From Nageia nagi (Eukaryota > Pinophyta), in contig JBITNC010000001.1 in NCBI GenBank assembly GCA_050084985.1, positions 62,868,001 to 62,932,000 of the forward strand: a stretch of DNA of 64,000 bases, written 5' to 3'. Below are positions 11,651-20,173 of this stretch, piece by piece (position 1 is the stretch's first letter; each line of letters starts with the position of its first letter). The notes below the pieces were generated by a model. That model was given only the letters and a program-made list of their open reading frames with translations. It was not told where the DNA came from and ran no database searches. The position numbers and the translations under genes are program-made.

Positions 11651-12700
11651 ATGATTTTGAACTTAGAATTATATGTGTAATATATTCCAAAATTATTGTT
11701 ACCTTCACATATATGAGGATACTCTTCATTTCCTTGAGATGGATAATTGATGGATCACTCATGTATCTTGCAACTAATGAAATAATGAATTGTAAATTTT
11801 TCCTTATGTTTGTTAAAAATATTATGCTTTTAAAAATACTTCTATACTCCTTCTTATTCACTTTTGGTTCTCCATCTTCTTTACAAAGATGTTCTCCATG
11901 GGTTGTAGGTGTTGCAATAGGTGTATAATTCTCCATTTTGGACTTCTTCAATATATCATGTACATTTTTATATTATGAAAAAAAAATATCTCTTATTTTA
12001 TTTGATGCACCTCCAAGCCAATAAAGTAGATTATCAAACCGAGATATTTCATTTCAAATTCAACCATCATTTGAGTTTTGAAATCCTCATTCATCTTGCT
12101 ATTGTTTCCTATGAAGATCAATTCATCTACATATAAATAAACAATCAAAATATCAGATCCATGTTTCTTAAAATACAATGTTAGGCTCACTTACACTTCT
12201 TTTAAATCCCACACTTTTTAAGTATCCATCAATTCTTGTGTATCAAGCTCTTGAAGCTTGCTTTCACCCATACAATGCCTTCTTGAGTTTATGCATCTAG
12301 TGTTCTCTTCTTTGAATCTCAAAACCTTAAGGTTGTGCTACATACACCTTTTCATAGATGTACCCATTTAGAAAAGTAATCTTTACATCCATGTGTTGAA
12401 CTATCCAACTTTCGCTTGCAACTAAAGGAAGCATTAATCTTATTATTTCTTATATTACAATCGATGCAAATGTCCCCTCAAAATTCACATTGTACTATTA
12501 TGTGAATCATTTTTCCACTAACTTTTATTTGTACATTAAAATGCTCCCACCACTCTTGCATTTTATTTTTTATGCCCACTCGGAACTAACAACCTTTTTA
12601 CCTTTGGGAAACTTAAAAAGTTCCTAAGTATCATTCCTCTCAATAGCATCAATCTCCTCTATCATAGCTTGCATCCAAACATCATCATAACAAGCTTTTT
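11651..12700 (-). pseudogene. Copia reverse transcriptase remnant
   Basis: On the minus strand the pieces read GFEIQRREH and KLKKALYG near 12330-12250, then ARYMSDPSIIHLKEMKSI near 11780. The polymerase active-site box, usually YVDD, appears as YVDE at about 12120. The frame changes several times and stops are common, many of them where a glutamine or tryptophan codon is expected. The gene would copy the RNA into cDNA inside Gag particles. It is certainly inactive. Confidence 0.8.
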
Positions 12701-12774
12701 CACAACAACATGAATCAACAACAATAATTTACCATTTCACCTTTGGGATCTCCATTATATTCATCTCCATAAAA

Positions 12775-13251
12775 CTAAATGTTCTCTAGCCTTGCAACTA
12801 TATTTTTCATTTCTTGATTTTGACTCCTTGTAATTCTCTTCATAGTGTTACCATATATTATTTGACTTTTTGAGTTATCCTTCAACCATATATTAACTTT
12901 ATTACCTTGATTCATCATCCTTGCATTGGATGAGCTTGGTGTACTCAAACTTGATGGTATTGTGGTGGATCTAGAGTATCTTGTTGAGCTTGTAGCACTC
13001 ATAGTTGATGGTTTTCCTTTATTTTTCAAAGCCACAACATTTCTACGATGATCTCTTAATAATGTTTTCTCCTCCAAACTCTCATCTTCAAACACTTTCT
13101 GCTGCAATTTCTTATTACTATATTCTCCCCCTTCATTAAAAAAGGAATCTCTTAATACAATTATCTTATGGGTCTTGGGATTATAGAATTTATAAGCCTT
13201 TGAATGCTCACAATATCCTATAAACATACAAGCTTCATATTTGGCATTCAA
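12775..13251 (-). pseudogene. Copia integrase C-terminal region
   Basis: This is a 158-codon open piece. Its first 45 residues carry the copia integrase-tail motif FIGY, followed by YKFYNPKTHKIIVLRDSFF, the short segment that ends the integrase module. A serine- and arginine-rich linker follows, as is usual between integrase and reverse transcriptase. A junction with the integrase core at 13252-13418 is broken by stops. The role is binding of the cDNA end and the target. Confidence 0.75.
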
Positions 13252-13418
13252 CTTCCTCCTTTTTTATCATTTATATGTGCATATGCAAGACAACCAAACA
13301 CTTTCAAGTGTTAGAAATTTAGTTTTCTTTCAAACCAAGCTACATAAGGGGTAATTTTATCCAAGATTCTTTTAGGAGAACTATTCAAAAAGTACATAGG
13401 TGTTCTTACTACTTCAAC

Positions 13419-13810
13419 CTAATAAATGTTGGACAATTTTTTATTTTGCATCATGCTTCTAGCCATCTCAACCAATTTCCTATTTTTTCTTTTTGTTACA
13501 CCATTTTGTTGTGGTTTGTATGGAGAGGTAAGTTGTATCCTAATTCCATTCTCTTTACAAAATTGAAAGAATTCATTGCTAAAGTATTGTCCTCCTCTAT
13601 AACTTCTTAAACACTTCACACTATATCCACTTTGCTTCTTAATAAAACTTTTAAACTCTATAAAATTGTTAAATGTTTCATACTTGCTGTCAATGAAATA
13701 AGCCCAACATGTTCTAGTGAAATCATTAATGAAAGTGATAAAGTAAGATGATTTACCAAAACTTTGGGTTTGCATATGCCCACAAATTTTGGTATGGACC
13801 AATTAGAGAG
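13419..13810 (-). pseudogene. Copia integrase catalytic core, active site lost
   Basis: This 127-codon stretch reads ITFINDFTRTCWAYFIDSKY, LRSYRGGQYFSNEF and SPYKPQQNGVTKRKNRKL, the ordered landmarks of a copia integrase core. The three metal-binding acidic positions are all changed: the first Asp (after HT) is Lys, the second (RS-D-RGG) is Tyr and the Glu before RKN is Lys. The enzyme could not join cDNA to the chromosome. The first codon of the stretch is TTG within a longer ancestral frame, so it does not start here. Confidence 0.85.
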
Positions 13811-14126
13811 GATATTTGTCTCTCCATGCTTCTTCCTTTGGAAATGTGTTCCTTGCTTTCTTTCTAAGTGCACATCCTTCACATGCATCTTTACAATCTT
13901 CTACTTGTGGAAGCTCTCTTACCATTGTTGTAGGAGTCTTGAAACTCTAAAAATTCAAGTGCCCAAGCCTCATATGCTAAAGTGCATTTTTTTCTTTAAT
14001 TTCCACAAATACAAAGCCTCCATACTTATCAATAAAATTTATTGGGAAGAGTTTATTCGCATTCATATGAAAAATAGTAACAAGCCTTCAACCATGATTT
14101 TTATCATAGATTTTAAACATCTTATC
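13811..14126 (-). pseudogene. Copia pre-integrase (HHCC) region, 5' part cut off by the gypsy insertion
   Basis: The minus strand reads HMRLGHLNF near 13970 and CEGCALRKK near 13870, the zinc-binding pre-integrase pattern that precedes the copia integrase core. The reading shifts frame near 13810 before the integrase core. At 14126 it is interrupted by the gypsy LTR. The same reading resumes at 17299 on the far side of the insertion, in a stretch that leads back to protease. Confidence 0.75.
14122..14126. repeat. Target-site duplication, left copy (TTATC)
   Basis: TTATC immediately precedes the 5' LTR and is repeated at 17294-17298 immediately after the 3' LTR. Confidence 0.92.
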
Positions 14127-14616
14127 TGATGCATGCGTTGCCGGGGCCGTAACTTTTGATCCGGAGGTCGTTTTGCTTCGAAATTTAAACTGTGGCTTCG
14201 TGACGAAATTCCAGTTATGGAAGTTCGCTAGAACTGCCATACCCAAAAAATGATATTTTTAAGGCCTGATTCATCCGTCTAAGGCCTGAAAAATAGGCTT
14301 TTTTTAGAGCACTCCTGATTTTTAGGCTTTTTTGCATGTTGCGCCTTTAGTAACTCTTGTTTTTCGTCTAGTTAAGGGTGGATATTTTAGATACTGCTTA
14401 ATTAGTGTAAGAGGGATGCGCATGCAAATTTTGGGTGCAATCCGACTCATTCTGGTTTTTTTGTTTTTTTTTTGTGGCTATTTAAAGGGCATTGTATTCT
14501 CTTGGAGAGTATGTGGATTCAGGAATAAGAAGAGTGTTTTTTGGTCTGAATTTCTTCTGTATGTTCTGTGACTGGAATTCAATTTCTGTTTTCCTGTTAT
14601 AGCTGAATTCACATCA
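14127..14616 (+). repeat. 5' LTR of the young chromovirus
   Basis: It starts TGATGCATGC and ends CACATCA. A TATTTAAA box lies at 14479-14486, which would place transcription start about 30 bases later, and an AATAAG-like polyadenylation signal lies near 14523. The assignment of U3, R and U5 from these signals is inference. Confidence 0.95.
14479..14486 (+). promoter_or_regulatory. LTR TATA box
   Basis: TATTTAAA lies 3' of a long T-run in the LTR. The identical box in the 3' LTR is at 17156-17163. Confidence 0.65.
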
Positions 14617-14618
14617 TT

Positions 14619-14630
14619 TGGTATCAGAGC
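14619..14630 (+). promoter_or_regulatory. Primer-binding site (initiator-Met tRNA)
   Basis: TGGTATCAGAGC lies two bases after the LTR end. It is complementary to the 3' end of plant initiator methionine tRNA, the usual minus-strand primer. Confidence 0.93.
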
Positions 14631-14661
14631 GGGTGTGATCTCGCTGGGAAAATTGAAGAAG

Positions 14662-16830
14662 ATGCCACCTAGGAGAGGAGGCAGAGCACCTAGAGGTGCC
14701 TATACTCAAATGAGTAGGCAGATCGAGGATCTGCAAGCCCAAATAACGCGACTAACTGGTGCAATTGAGCGCATGGCAGAGAGAAATATGAATACCCATC
14801 CAGATCCAAGATTTGATGGTGAAAGTACAGTTGATGAAGTTAGATCTGAGGTTCAGACGGATGCAGAACAAGAAGACCTAATGGGAGGTGGTCAACGTTT
14901 TGAGAATCGGTTGATACGGGCTCTAGAAGGGCTTCAAAGAAATAGTGCCGGGATCAAAATTGAGATTCCTGAGTATGCTGGTGGATTAAAACCAGAGGAG
15001 TTGATCGATTGGATCAATAGCCTAGAAAAATATTTCGAATGGAGTAACATTGATGAAGAAAAGAAGGTAAAGCTTGCATGCACGAAGTTGAAGGGACATG
15101 CATTAATTTGGTGGGATCACCTACAGAATACACGGCAAAGGGATGGCAAGGATAAGATCAGAGATTGGGCTAAAATGAAGAAGAAGCTAAAAGGGAAATT
15201 TGTACCTGTAGACTACTCCCAGACCTTATTTCGCCAATTCCAAAATTTGCGACAAAAGGAACGAAGCATTGAGGACTACACCAATGACTTCTATAAGCTT
15301 TCCATTCGAATAGAACCAAATGAAACAGAGGAGCAAAAGGCTGCAAGATATGTAAATGGTCTGAACTTTGTTATTCAAGATGAAATTAACATGCATCGCA
15401 CTCCTACTGTGGAGGATGCATATCAAATAGCCCTCAAGGCTGAGGAAAAATTGAGAAGGACCAATCGAGGAGGAAAGAAGGGATTCACACCTTCGGATCG
15501 GGGGCAAGAAGGATCTAATTTCTCCAAGGGAGAATCCTCCGTCCCCACTAAACAAGAAGAGGTAAACCAAAGTCAGAGAGGAAGAGGTAATGGAGGGGGT
15601 CGATCTACTACTGGCACACGAAAACCATTCATATGTTATAGATGTCATGAAGAAGGTCACAAGGCATCTGAATGTCCCACATATGATGCTGAAGAGAGGG
15701 GAAATGCTAGGGTTGCTCTAGTTGAAGAAGAAGAAGAAGAGGAGGTTGAAACAGAAGTTTCTGCAGATATGGGTGAGAACCTGATGATAAGAAGAAACCT
15801 GATTGTTCCAAGGGAGGAGAACATGCAAGCTGAGGATAGAGGTAATTGTTGGTTACGTACCAATATATTTCGTACAAGATGCACAACAGGCGGAAAGGTA
15901 TGTAACATGGTAATTGATGGTGGTAGTTGTGAAAACATGGTTTCTACTGTAATGGTTGATAAGTTGAAACTCAAATGTCAAAAGCACCCATGTCCATATC
16001 GTGTTTCATGGATCAAGAAGGGAAATGAGGTAACTATTGATAAGAGGTGTCTAGTAAATTTTTCCATTGGGAATACTTATAAAGATGAGGTATGGTGCGA
16101 TGTAATTCCCATGGATGCATGTCATATATTATTGGGGAGACCATGGCAGTTTGACAGGAAGACTCATCATGATGGAAGTAAGAACACTTACACATTTTGG
16201 AAAGATGGTGTAAAGGTGGTTCTTTTACCCCTTAAGGAAGAAGCCCAAGGACAGAGCCTTTTGACTGCAAAAAGATTTCTCACAGGAGCACGTGAAGTTA
16301 GTTGGTGTTATGCACTACCTGCACAACAGGTAGAAACAAGGGAGGAGGTTCGGGCACAATTGCACGAGAATAATAGTCAGCATAAAGCAGTAGCAGATAC
16401 ACATAGGCGAGAAAAGATTTTTCAGGAGGGCGACTTAGTGATGGTCCGCCTTCGTAAGGAGAAGTTTCCCAAAGGCACCTCTAATAAGTTGAAGCTGCAG
16501 AAGATTGGTCCATGCAAGATTCTGGAGAAAAGGAACAACAATGCATATAAGGCTACAACTCCAATACAACGGGAGCGACAAGTTCCTAAGAAAAAGAAGG
16601 AGCGCATTACACAGATTCTTGATCAGACAGTGTTCAACACTCGACATGGGAACTATACCAAGTACCTGGTACAATGGGAAGGGCTATCACCAGCAGATAA
16701 TACATGGGTTTCAGAGGGGGCAGTAAAGAGGATTGCTAATGATAAACTTCAGGAATTCAACAGCAGAACTCGCAGGAGCAGAGTTCCTTTCAACCAGAGG
16801 AGAATGATGCATGCGTTGCCGGGGCCGTAA
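14662..16830 (+). CDS. Gag-protease-integrase tail-chromodomain fusion protein
   Basis: This is an uninterrupted 722-residue frame. I start it at the first ATG after the primer site (protein start MPPRRGG); the open frame extends nine codons upstream without an ATG. In order it shows a short coiled coil (about 17-41), the gypsy Gag capsid-like domain (about 96-261), a basic Gly/Arg-rich stretch, a CX2CX4HX4C zinc knuckle (Cys325, Cys328, His333, Cys338) and an acidic run. Next come an aspartic protease with DGGS at 419-422 and its closing LGRPW at 491-495, an integrase C-terminal segment (about 561-630, with GDLVMVRLRKEKFP) and a chromodomain (about 647-690, with YLVQWEGL and NTW). Reverse transcriptase, RNase H and the integrase core are missing without loss of frame. 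The protein could form particles, and its chromodomain could steer integration or bind chromatin. The last eight codons and the stop lie in the 3' LTR. Confidence 0.93.
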   Translation: MPPRRGGRAPRGAYTQMSRQIEDLQAQITRLTGAIERMAERNMNTHPDPRFDGESTVDEVRSEVQTDAEQEDLMGGGQRFENRLIRALEGLQRNSAGIKIEIPEYAGGLKPEELIDWINSLEKYFEWSNIDEEKKVKLACTKLKGHALIWWDHLQNTRQRDGKDKIRDWAKMKKKLKGKFVPVDYSQTLFRQFQNLRQKERSIEDYTNDFYKLSIRIEPNETEEQKAARYVNGLNFVIQDEINMHRTPTVEDAYQIALKAEEKLRRTNRGGKKGFTPSDRGQEGSNFSKGESSVPTKQEEVNQSQRGRGNGGGRSTTGTRKPFICYRCHEEGHKASECPTYDAEERGNARVALVEEEEEEEVETEVSADMGENLMIRRNLIVPREENMQAEDRGNCWLRTNIFRTRCTTGGKVCNMVIDGGSCENMVSTVMVDKLKLKCQKHPCPYRVSWIKKGNEVTIDKRCLVNFSIGNTYKDEVWCDVIPMDACHILLGRPWQFDRKTHHDGSKNTYTFWKDGVKVVLLPLKEEAQGQSLLTAKRFLTGAREVSWCYALPAQQVETREEVRAQLHENNSQHKAVADTHRREKIFQEGDLVMVRLRKEKFPKGTSNKLKLQKIGPCKILEKRNNNAYKATTPIQRERQVPKKKKERITQILDQTVFNTRHGNYTKYLVQWEGLSPADNTWVSEGAVKRIANDKLQEFNSRTRRSRVPFNQRRMMHALPGP
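16796..16804 (+). promoter_or_regulatory. Polypurine tract of the young chromovirus
   Basis: AGAGGAGAA lies directly before the 3' LTR. It is short, but its position is right, and it is also part of the coding frame. Confidence 0.6.
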
Positions 16831-17293
16831 CTTTTGATCCGGAGGTCGTTTTGCTTCGAAATTTAAACTGTGGCTTCGTGACGAAATTCCAGTTATGGAA
16901 GTTCGCTAGAACTGCCATACCCAAAAAATGATATTTTTAAGGCCTGATTCATCCGTCTAAGGCCTGAAAAATAGGCTTTTTTTAGAGCACTCCTGATTTT
17001 TAGGCTTTTTTGCATGTTGCGCCTTTAGTAACTCTTGTTTTTCGTCTAGTTAAGGGTGGATATTTTAGATACTGCTTAATTAGTGTAAGAGGGATGCGCA
17101 TGCAAATTTTGGGTGCAATCCGACTCATTCTGGTTTTTTGTTTTTTTTTTGTGGCTATTTAAAGGGCATTGTATTCTCTTGGAGAGTATGTGGATTCAGG
17201 AATAAGAAGAGTGTTTTTTGGTCTGAATTTCTTCTGTATGTTCTGTGACTGGAATTCAATTTCTGTTTTCCTGTTATAGCTGAATTCACATCA
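16805..17293 (+). repeat. 3' LTR of the young chromovirus
   Basis: It matches the 5' LTR base for base except for six instead of seven T in a T-run near 17133. It contains the stop codon of the fusion frame at 16828-16830. Confidence 0.95.
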
Positions 17294-17298
17294 TTATC
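17294..17298. repeat. Target-site duplication, right copy (TTATC)
   Basis: It matches TTATC at 14122-14126. Removing one copy and the element restores a continuous copia reading on the minus strand. Confidence 0.92.
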
Positions 17299-17562
17299 CT
17301 CAAACACCAATTTGTAATTCTTTTCCAGCATTTAGCTAATGGTCAATAAACTTTGTCTTAGATCTAGAGCATAATAAATATCCTTCACCTTCATAGTTTC
17401 CTTATTTATTGGAACTTGCATTTCTTCTTTGTTAATAATGTCTAATCTATTCTTATCTTATAATATCACACTTGATTTGTAGGAGTAATCAATCAAGAAG
17501 AGTAGGGACTATTCACCAATCATCTAGTTTATTCATCCACTATCCAAGACCCAAGTTTCATC
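17299..17562 (-). pseudogene. Copia protease remnant
   Basis: The minus strand reads DETWVLDSG at 17536-17562, with the aspartic-protease triad DSG, followed by a stop where the family has a small residue. Further down it reads IYYALDLRQSLLTIS just before the insertion point, the conserved end of the copia protease and the approach to the pre-integrase domain. The protease would mature the polyprotein. Two or more stops disable it. Confidence 0.75.
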
Positions 17563-18560
17563 TTTAAGCTTTTAGGATGCTATTGCAATCAAAAGAAATA
17601 ATTGTTCTTCACTGTAACCATGCTCTTCTTCTCCATAGTGGGTTTATTTACCTTCATGTGCTTATTTCATCTTGCATTCATACTCAAGATGGCCAAATTT
17701 ATTGCAATAAAAACATTGCAAATTTCTTTGATATTTACCTCTACCTCCTCTTCTAGAATGTCTCCCCCTTGATGCATATGTTGGTTTATTTTTTGTACTT
17801 TATTCTCTTCCTCTTCCTCTTCCAAAAGATCCTCTTCTTCCTTCTCTTTTGTATCTTACTCTTCCTCTTGAACCTCTACCTTATCCTCTTCCTTTTCCTT
17901 CATTCTCTTTGTTGGATAATGCTTTCTCATCACTATTGTTTACTACTATTTTTGTTCTCTTCATGTGATGTAAGAGAACTAATTAAATTGTGAATTTTCA
18001 TGGTTGAGAGGTTCTTTATTTATTTAATAATGAGTGTAGTATGATCATATCTTTCAATTAAGATTCTTAAAACCTTTTTGATGACTACCTCCTTCTCTAT
18101 CTTCTCTATGAGAGTGGTGATTTTATTTACTTTTGGCTTTCACTCTTACAAAATAATCTCCAGCAGTCACCTTCTCTTCCTACTTCAAATTCTCAAACTT
18201 TCTTCTTAATGTTTGGAGTTTCACCTGCACCTTAAGGCTCCCTTGGTAGCCTTCTTTCAATATTTCCCATGCTTCTTGGGCTAAGATACAAGATGAGATT
18301 CTAGTGAAAATGTTCTTTTTTAGAGTTGTTTCAATTAAGAAGAGAGTCATGGAATTTTATTTCTCTTTCTCCTTTGCATACTTCTTTTCATCTATACTCA
18401 AGGCACTTCAATCAATCAAATCATTATATCTAGCATCTACAATGTCCTAGTAGCCTATTCCCTTCAAGAGAGTCTTCACTAGATGCTCTACTACTCATAA
18501 TCACTCCCATCAAATTTTGGAACAAAGATTACATTTGAGTTTCTTACTATATTTTCTCTT
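17563..18560 (-). pseudogene. Copia Gag remnant with zinc knuckle
   Basis: The minus strand reads FVPKFDGSDYE near 18540, then AQEAWEILKEGYQGSLKVQ near 18250, the capsid pattern of plant copia Gag. The CX2CX4HX4C knuckle CFYCNKFGHLEYEC is intact at 17674-17715, and a stop follows three codons later. An Arg/Gly/Pro-poor, T/C-rich stretch at 17740-17920 corresponds to an Arg- and Glu-rich linker on the minus strand. Stops and frame changes elsewhere make it a pseudogene. The primer site lies 40 bases upstream. Confidence 0.8.
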
Positions 18561-18600
18561 CTCTTCTTGCATAACTTTTTGAACCTAATTTGATCCAACA

Positions 18601-18614
18601 AATATCTAATACCA
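18601..18614 (-). promoter_or_regulatory. Decayed primer-binding site of the split copia element
   Basis: The minus strand reads TGGTATTAGATATT just inside the right LTR. It resembles TGGTATCAGAGC with C-to-T and G-to-A type changes. Confidence 0.7.
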
Positions 18615-18616
18615 AA

Positions 18617-19092
18617 TGAAGTTAATTAATATAAATAATAAATTGAATCATAATGTGATTCACAATTGAAAATGATTTTTCAACTCAAAGGTAGAATTCA
18701 TTCATCAATGGGTGATAATAGTTTCATAAAACACCATAAAGTTGCATTAGATTATTGATAACACAATCTAATAATACCAAATCCTTGAAACTAGATCTAA
18801 ATAGATTCTTTCATCCATAGGTGACCTAAACTATTCACTTCATATTCTCTAAAAGAAAAAAAAAATAAGGAAAAGAAATGAAGAGACAACAACCTTGAAT
18901 AAAACAAAGTAATTAGAACCATCTAGTGGGATGGTAGGGTGAAGGACTATTTGGTTGGCTGATTACACATAGAACTAATTAGTTTATAGGACACTAGCTC
19001 TCAAATAGAGTATATAAAGATAAACTAATAAGCTCAAGTTTTGGGGAATTTCAATGTTTTAAGTTACTTAAGATCTTCAAAGCCTTCATTAA
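18617..19092 (-). repeat. LTR (5' LTR of the split copia element)
   Basis: This is the partner of 10699-11181. It starts TGAAG on the plus strand. Its outer end has lost the terminal CA (it reads CATTAA where the other LTR has CATACA). Confidence 0.85.
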
Positions 19093-19533
19093 TCTCATCC
19101 CACCAAAGGATCACTATGTTCACCCTTTACCATGTTTTAAATTTCAAGGGCTAGGTTACACATACACTATGTTTAGCTCAATAAAAAAAATTTTGAGAAT
19201 ATCATCTCCTCTAAATAACATCACTTTAAATCCTATCCATAAAGTAGTTTATTTGAATTAGCCATGTTATGTTTGGAAGACTAGTATACAACTAAACACC
19301 CATTGGCAATGTTAACACCTTGTAAGATATAATAATATTATCTTTGAATGGCATTATGATAGTCACCAATGATTTCCCTTAATGTGTACTATTCCCTTAA
19401 TAATTCTTGTGCATTTATAGTAAGATAGAATCTTTCACATGAATGATACATCACAAATGGAATAGACTATATTCTATTATAACAAAAGAATAGGTTCTTA
19501 CATATGTGGTGGAGGTAATAAAAATACTAAAAT
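19093..19533. other. AT-rich spacer between two copia elements
   Basis: There is no gene, LTR or array that I can support here. Confidence 0.5.
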
Positions 19534-19994
19534 TGTTATAAAATTATATATTACAGAGCAATGGAACACATAAAATATTGCAAAAAATATAAACATAGAA
19601 AATGCATAAACAAGAGAGACACAGATATACGTGGTTCACCCAGTTTGGGCTATGTCCACACCAAATAGCCAGTCCTTCCTTTCTATTATCTAGCAAAATG
19701 AAGAGATACAACCTATAGTAGATCCACTGTAATATCCTCTATTTTCTCTCACATCTCACATCTCTATTTCTCACTCACCAATCATGTCTATTACAATGTC
19801 CTTATACAAAGAGAGGAGTTACCATTTAGGGCAAAAAGAAACCCTAAACTAAACATAAGTTCTACCGTTAGATCATCCACCTAATGAATGGCCTAGATTG
19901 ATTAGAAATTACTATACTTTTACAAGATGATTTTACATCTAGGGTATACATTCAGTTGAAACAAAGAACTCTGAATAATCATGCTCCACACACA
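19534..19994 (-). repeat. LTR (3' LTR of the second copia element)
   Basis: It starts TGTTATAAAATT and ends CCACACACA. Its partner is 24069-24529. Confidence 0.93.
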
Positions 19995-20012
19995 ATAATC
20001 TCCCACTTGGAT
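19995..20012 (-). promoter_or_regulatory. Polypurine-like tract of the second copia element
   Basis: The minus strand reads AAGTGGGAGATTAT before the LTR start TGTGTGTGG. Confidence 0.6.
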
Positions 20013-20173
20013 AATGATTGTAGTAACTCCACCGTTGCTTCATTTGTTAGACAATGACTCCTCTTTGGACCTAGCTATTTCTCATCTTCATCATCATCCT
20101 TGAAGACCAATTGAAACTGAGCATATTCTCAGTTTCTCCCTGTTACAACTTTTGTTAGCATATCTGTAGGATT

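Larger units (their letters stand above)
14127..17293 (+). mobile_element. Young non-autonomous Ty3/gypsy chromovirus with Gag-protease-chromodomain frame
   Basis: It has LTRs of 490 and 489 bp that I find identical apart from one T in a homopolymer. The LTRs end in the inverted pair TGATG and CATCA, a 12-base initiator-Met primer site lies two bases inside the 5' LTR, and a 5-bp target duplication flanks it. The internal region carries one open frame of 722 codons. Reverse transcriptase, RNase H and the integrase core are absent, so it must use enzymes from an autonomous relative. Base composition and CpG content are higher than in the decayed DNA around it, which also points to a recent arrival. 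It is inserted in the middle of the minus-strand copia element. Confidence 0.95.
10699..19092 (-). mobile_element. Old Ty1/copia element, minus strand, split by a gypsy insertion
   Basis: The two diverged LTRs (10699-11181 and 18617-19092) enclose copia domains in the expected order on the minus strand: gag with zinc knuckle, protease, pre-integrase, integrase, reverse transcriptase and RNase H. A 3167-bp gypsy element plus a 5-bp target duplication interrupts it between protease and the pre-integrase domain. Without that insertion it would be about 5.2 kb, a normal copia length. Stops and frameshifts are present in every domain, and the integrase active-site residues are gone. No matching target duplication is visible at the outer ends. 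Confidence 0.9.

Noticed and set aside
11713-12136. Plus-strand open frames over the copia reverse transcriptase
   Set aside because: They are antisense to minus-strand copia text with recognisable motifs.
13764-14129. 121-codon plus-strand open frame
   Set aside because: It is the antisense of the copia pre-integrase and integrase region.
14332-14571. 79-codon open frame inside the 5' LTR of the young element
   Set aside because: It lies in the LTR promoter/R region, has no domain, and the identical LTR at the other end shows that it is not a separate gene.
14619-14630. Possible tRNA gene because of TGGTATCAGAGC (also at 24054 and 25888)
   Set aside because: Only the primer-site stretch is present next to an LTR, with no cloverleaf around it.
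15226-15974. Antisense open frames across the Gag-chromodomain gene
   Set aside because: They mirror a well-supported sense frame and have no recognisable domains.
10694-19097. Target-site duplication for the split copia element
   Set aside because: The flanking 5-mers (TAATA and TCTCA with my boundaries) do not match. The ends have decayed.
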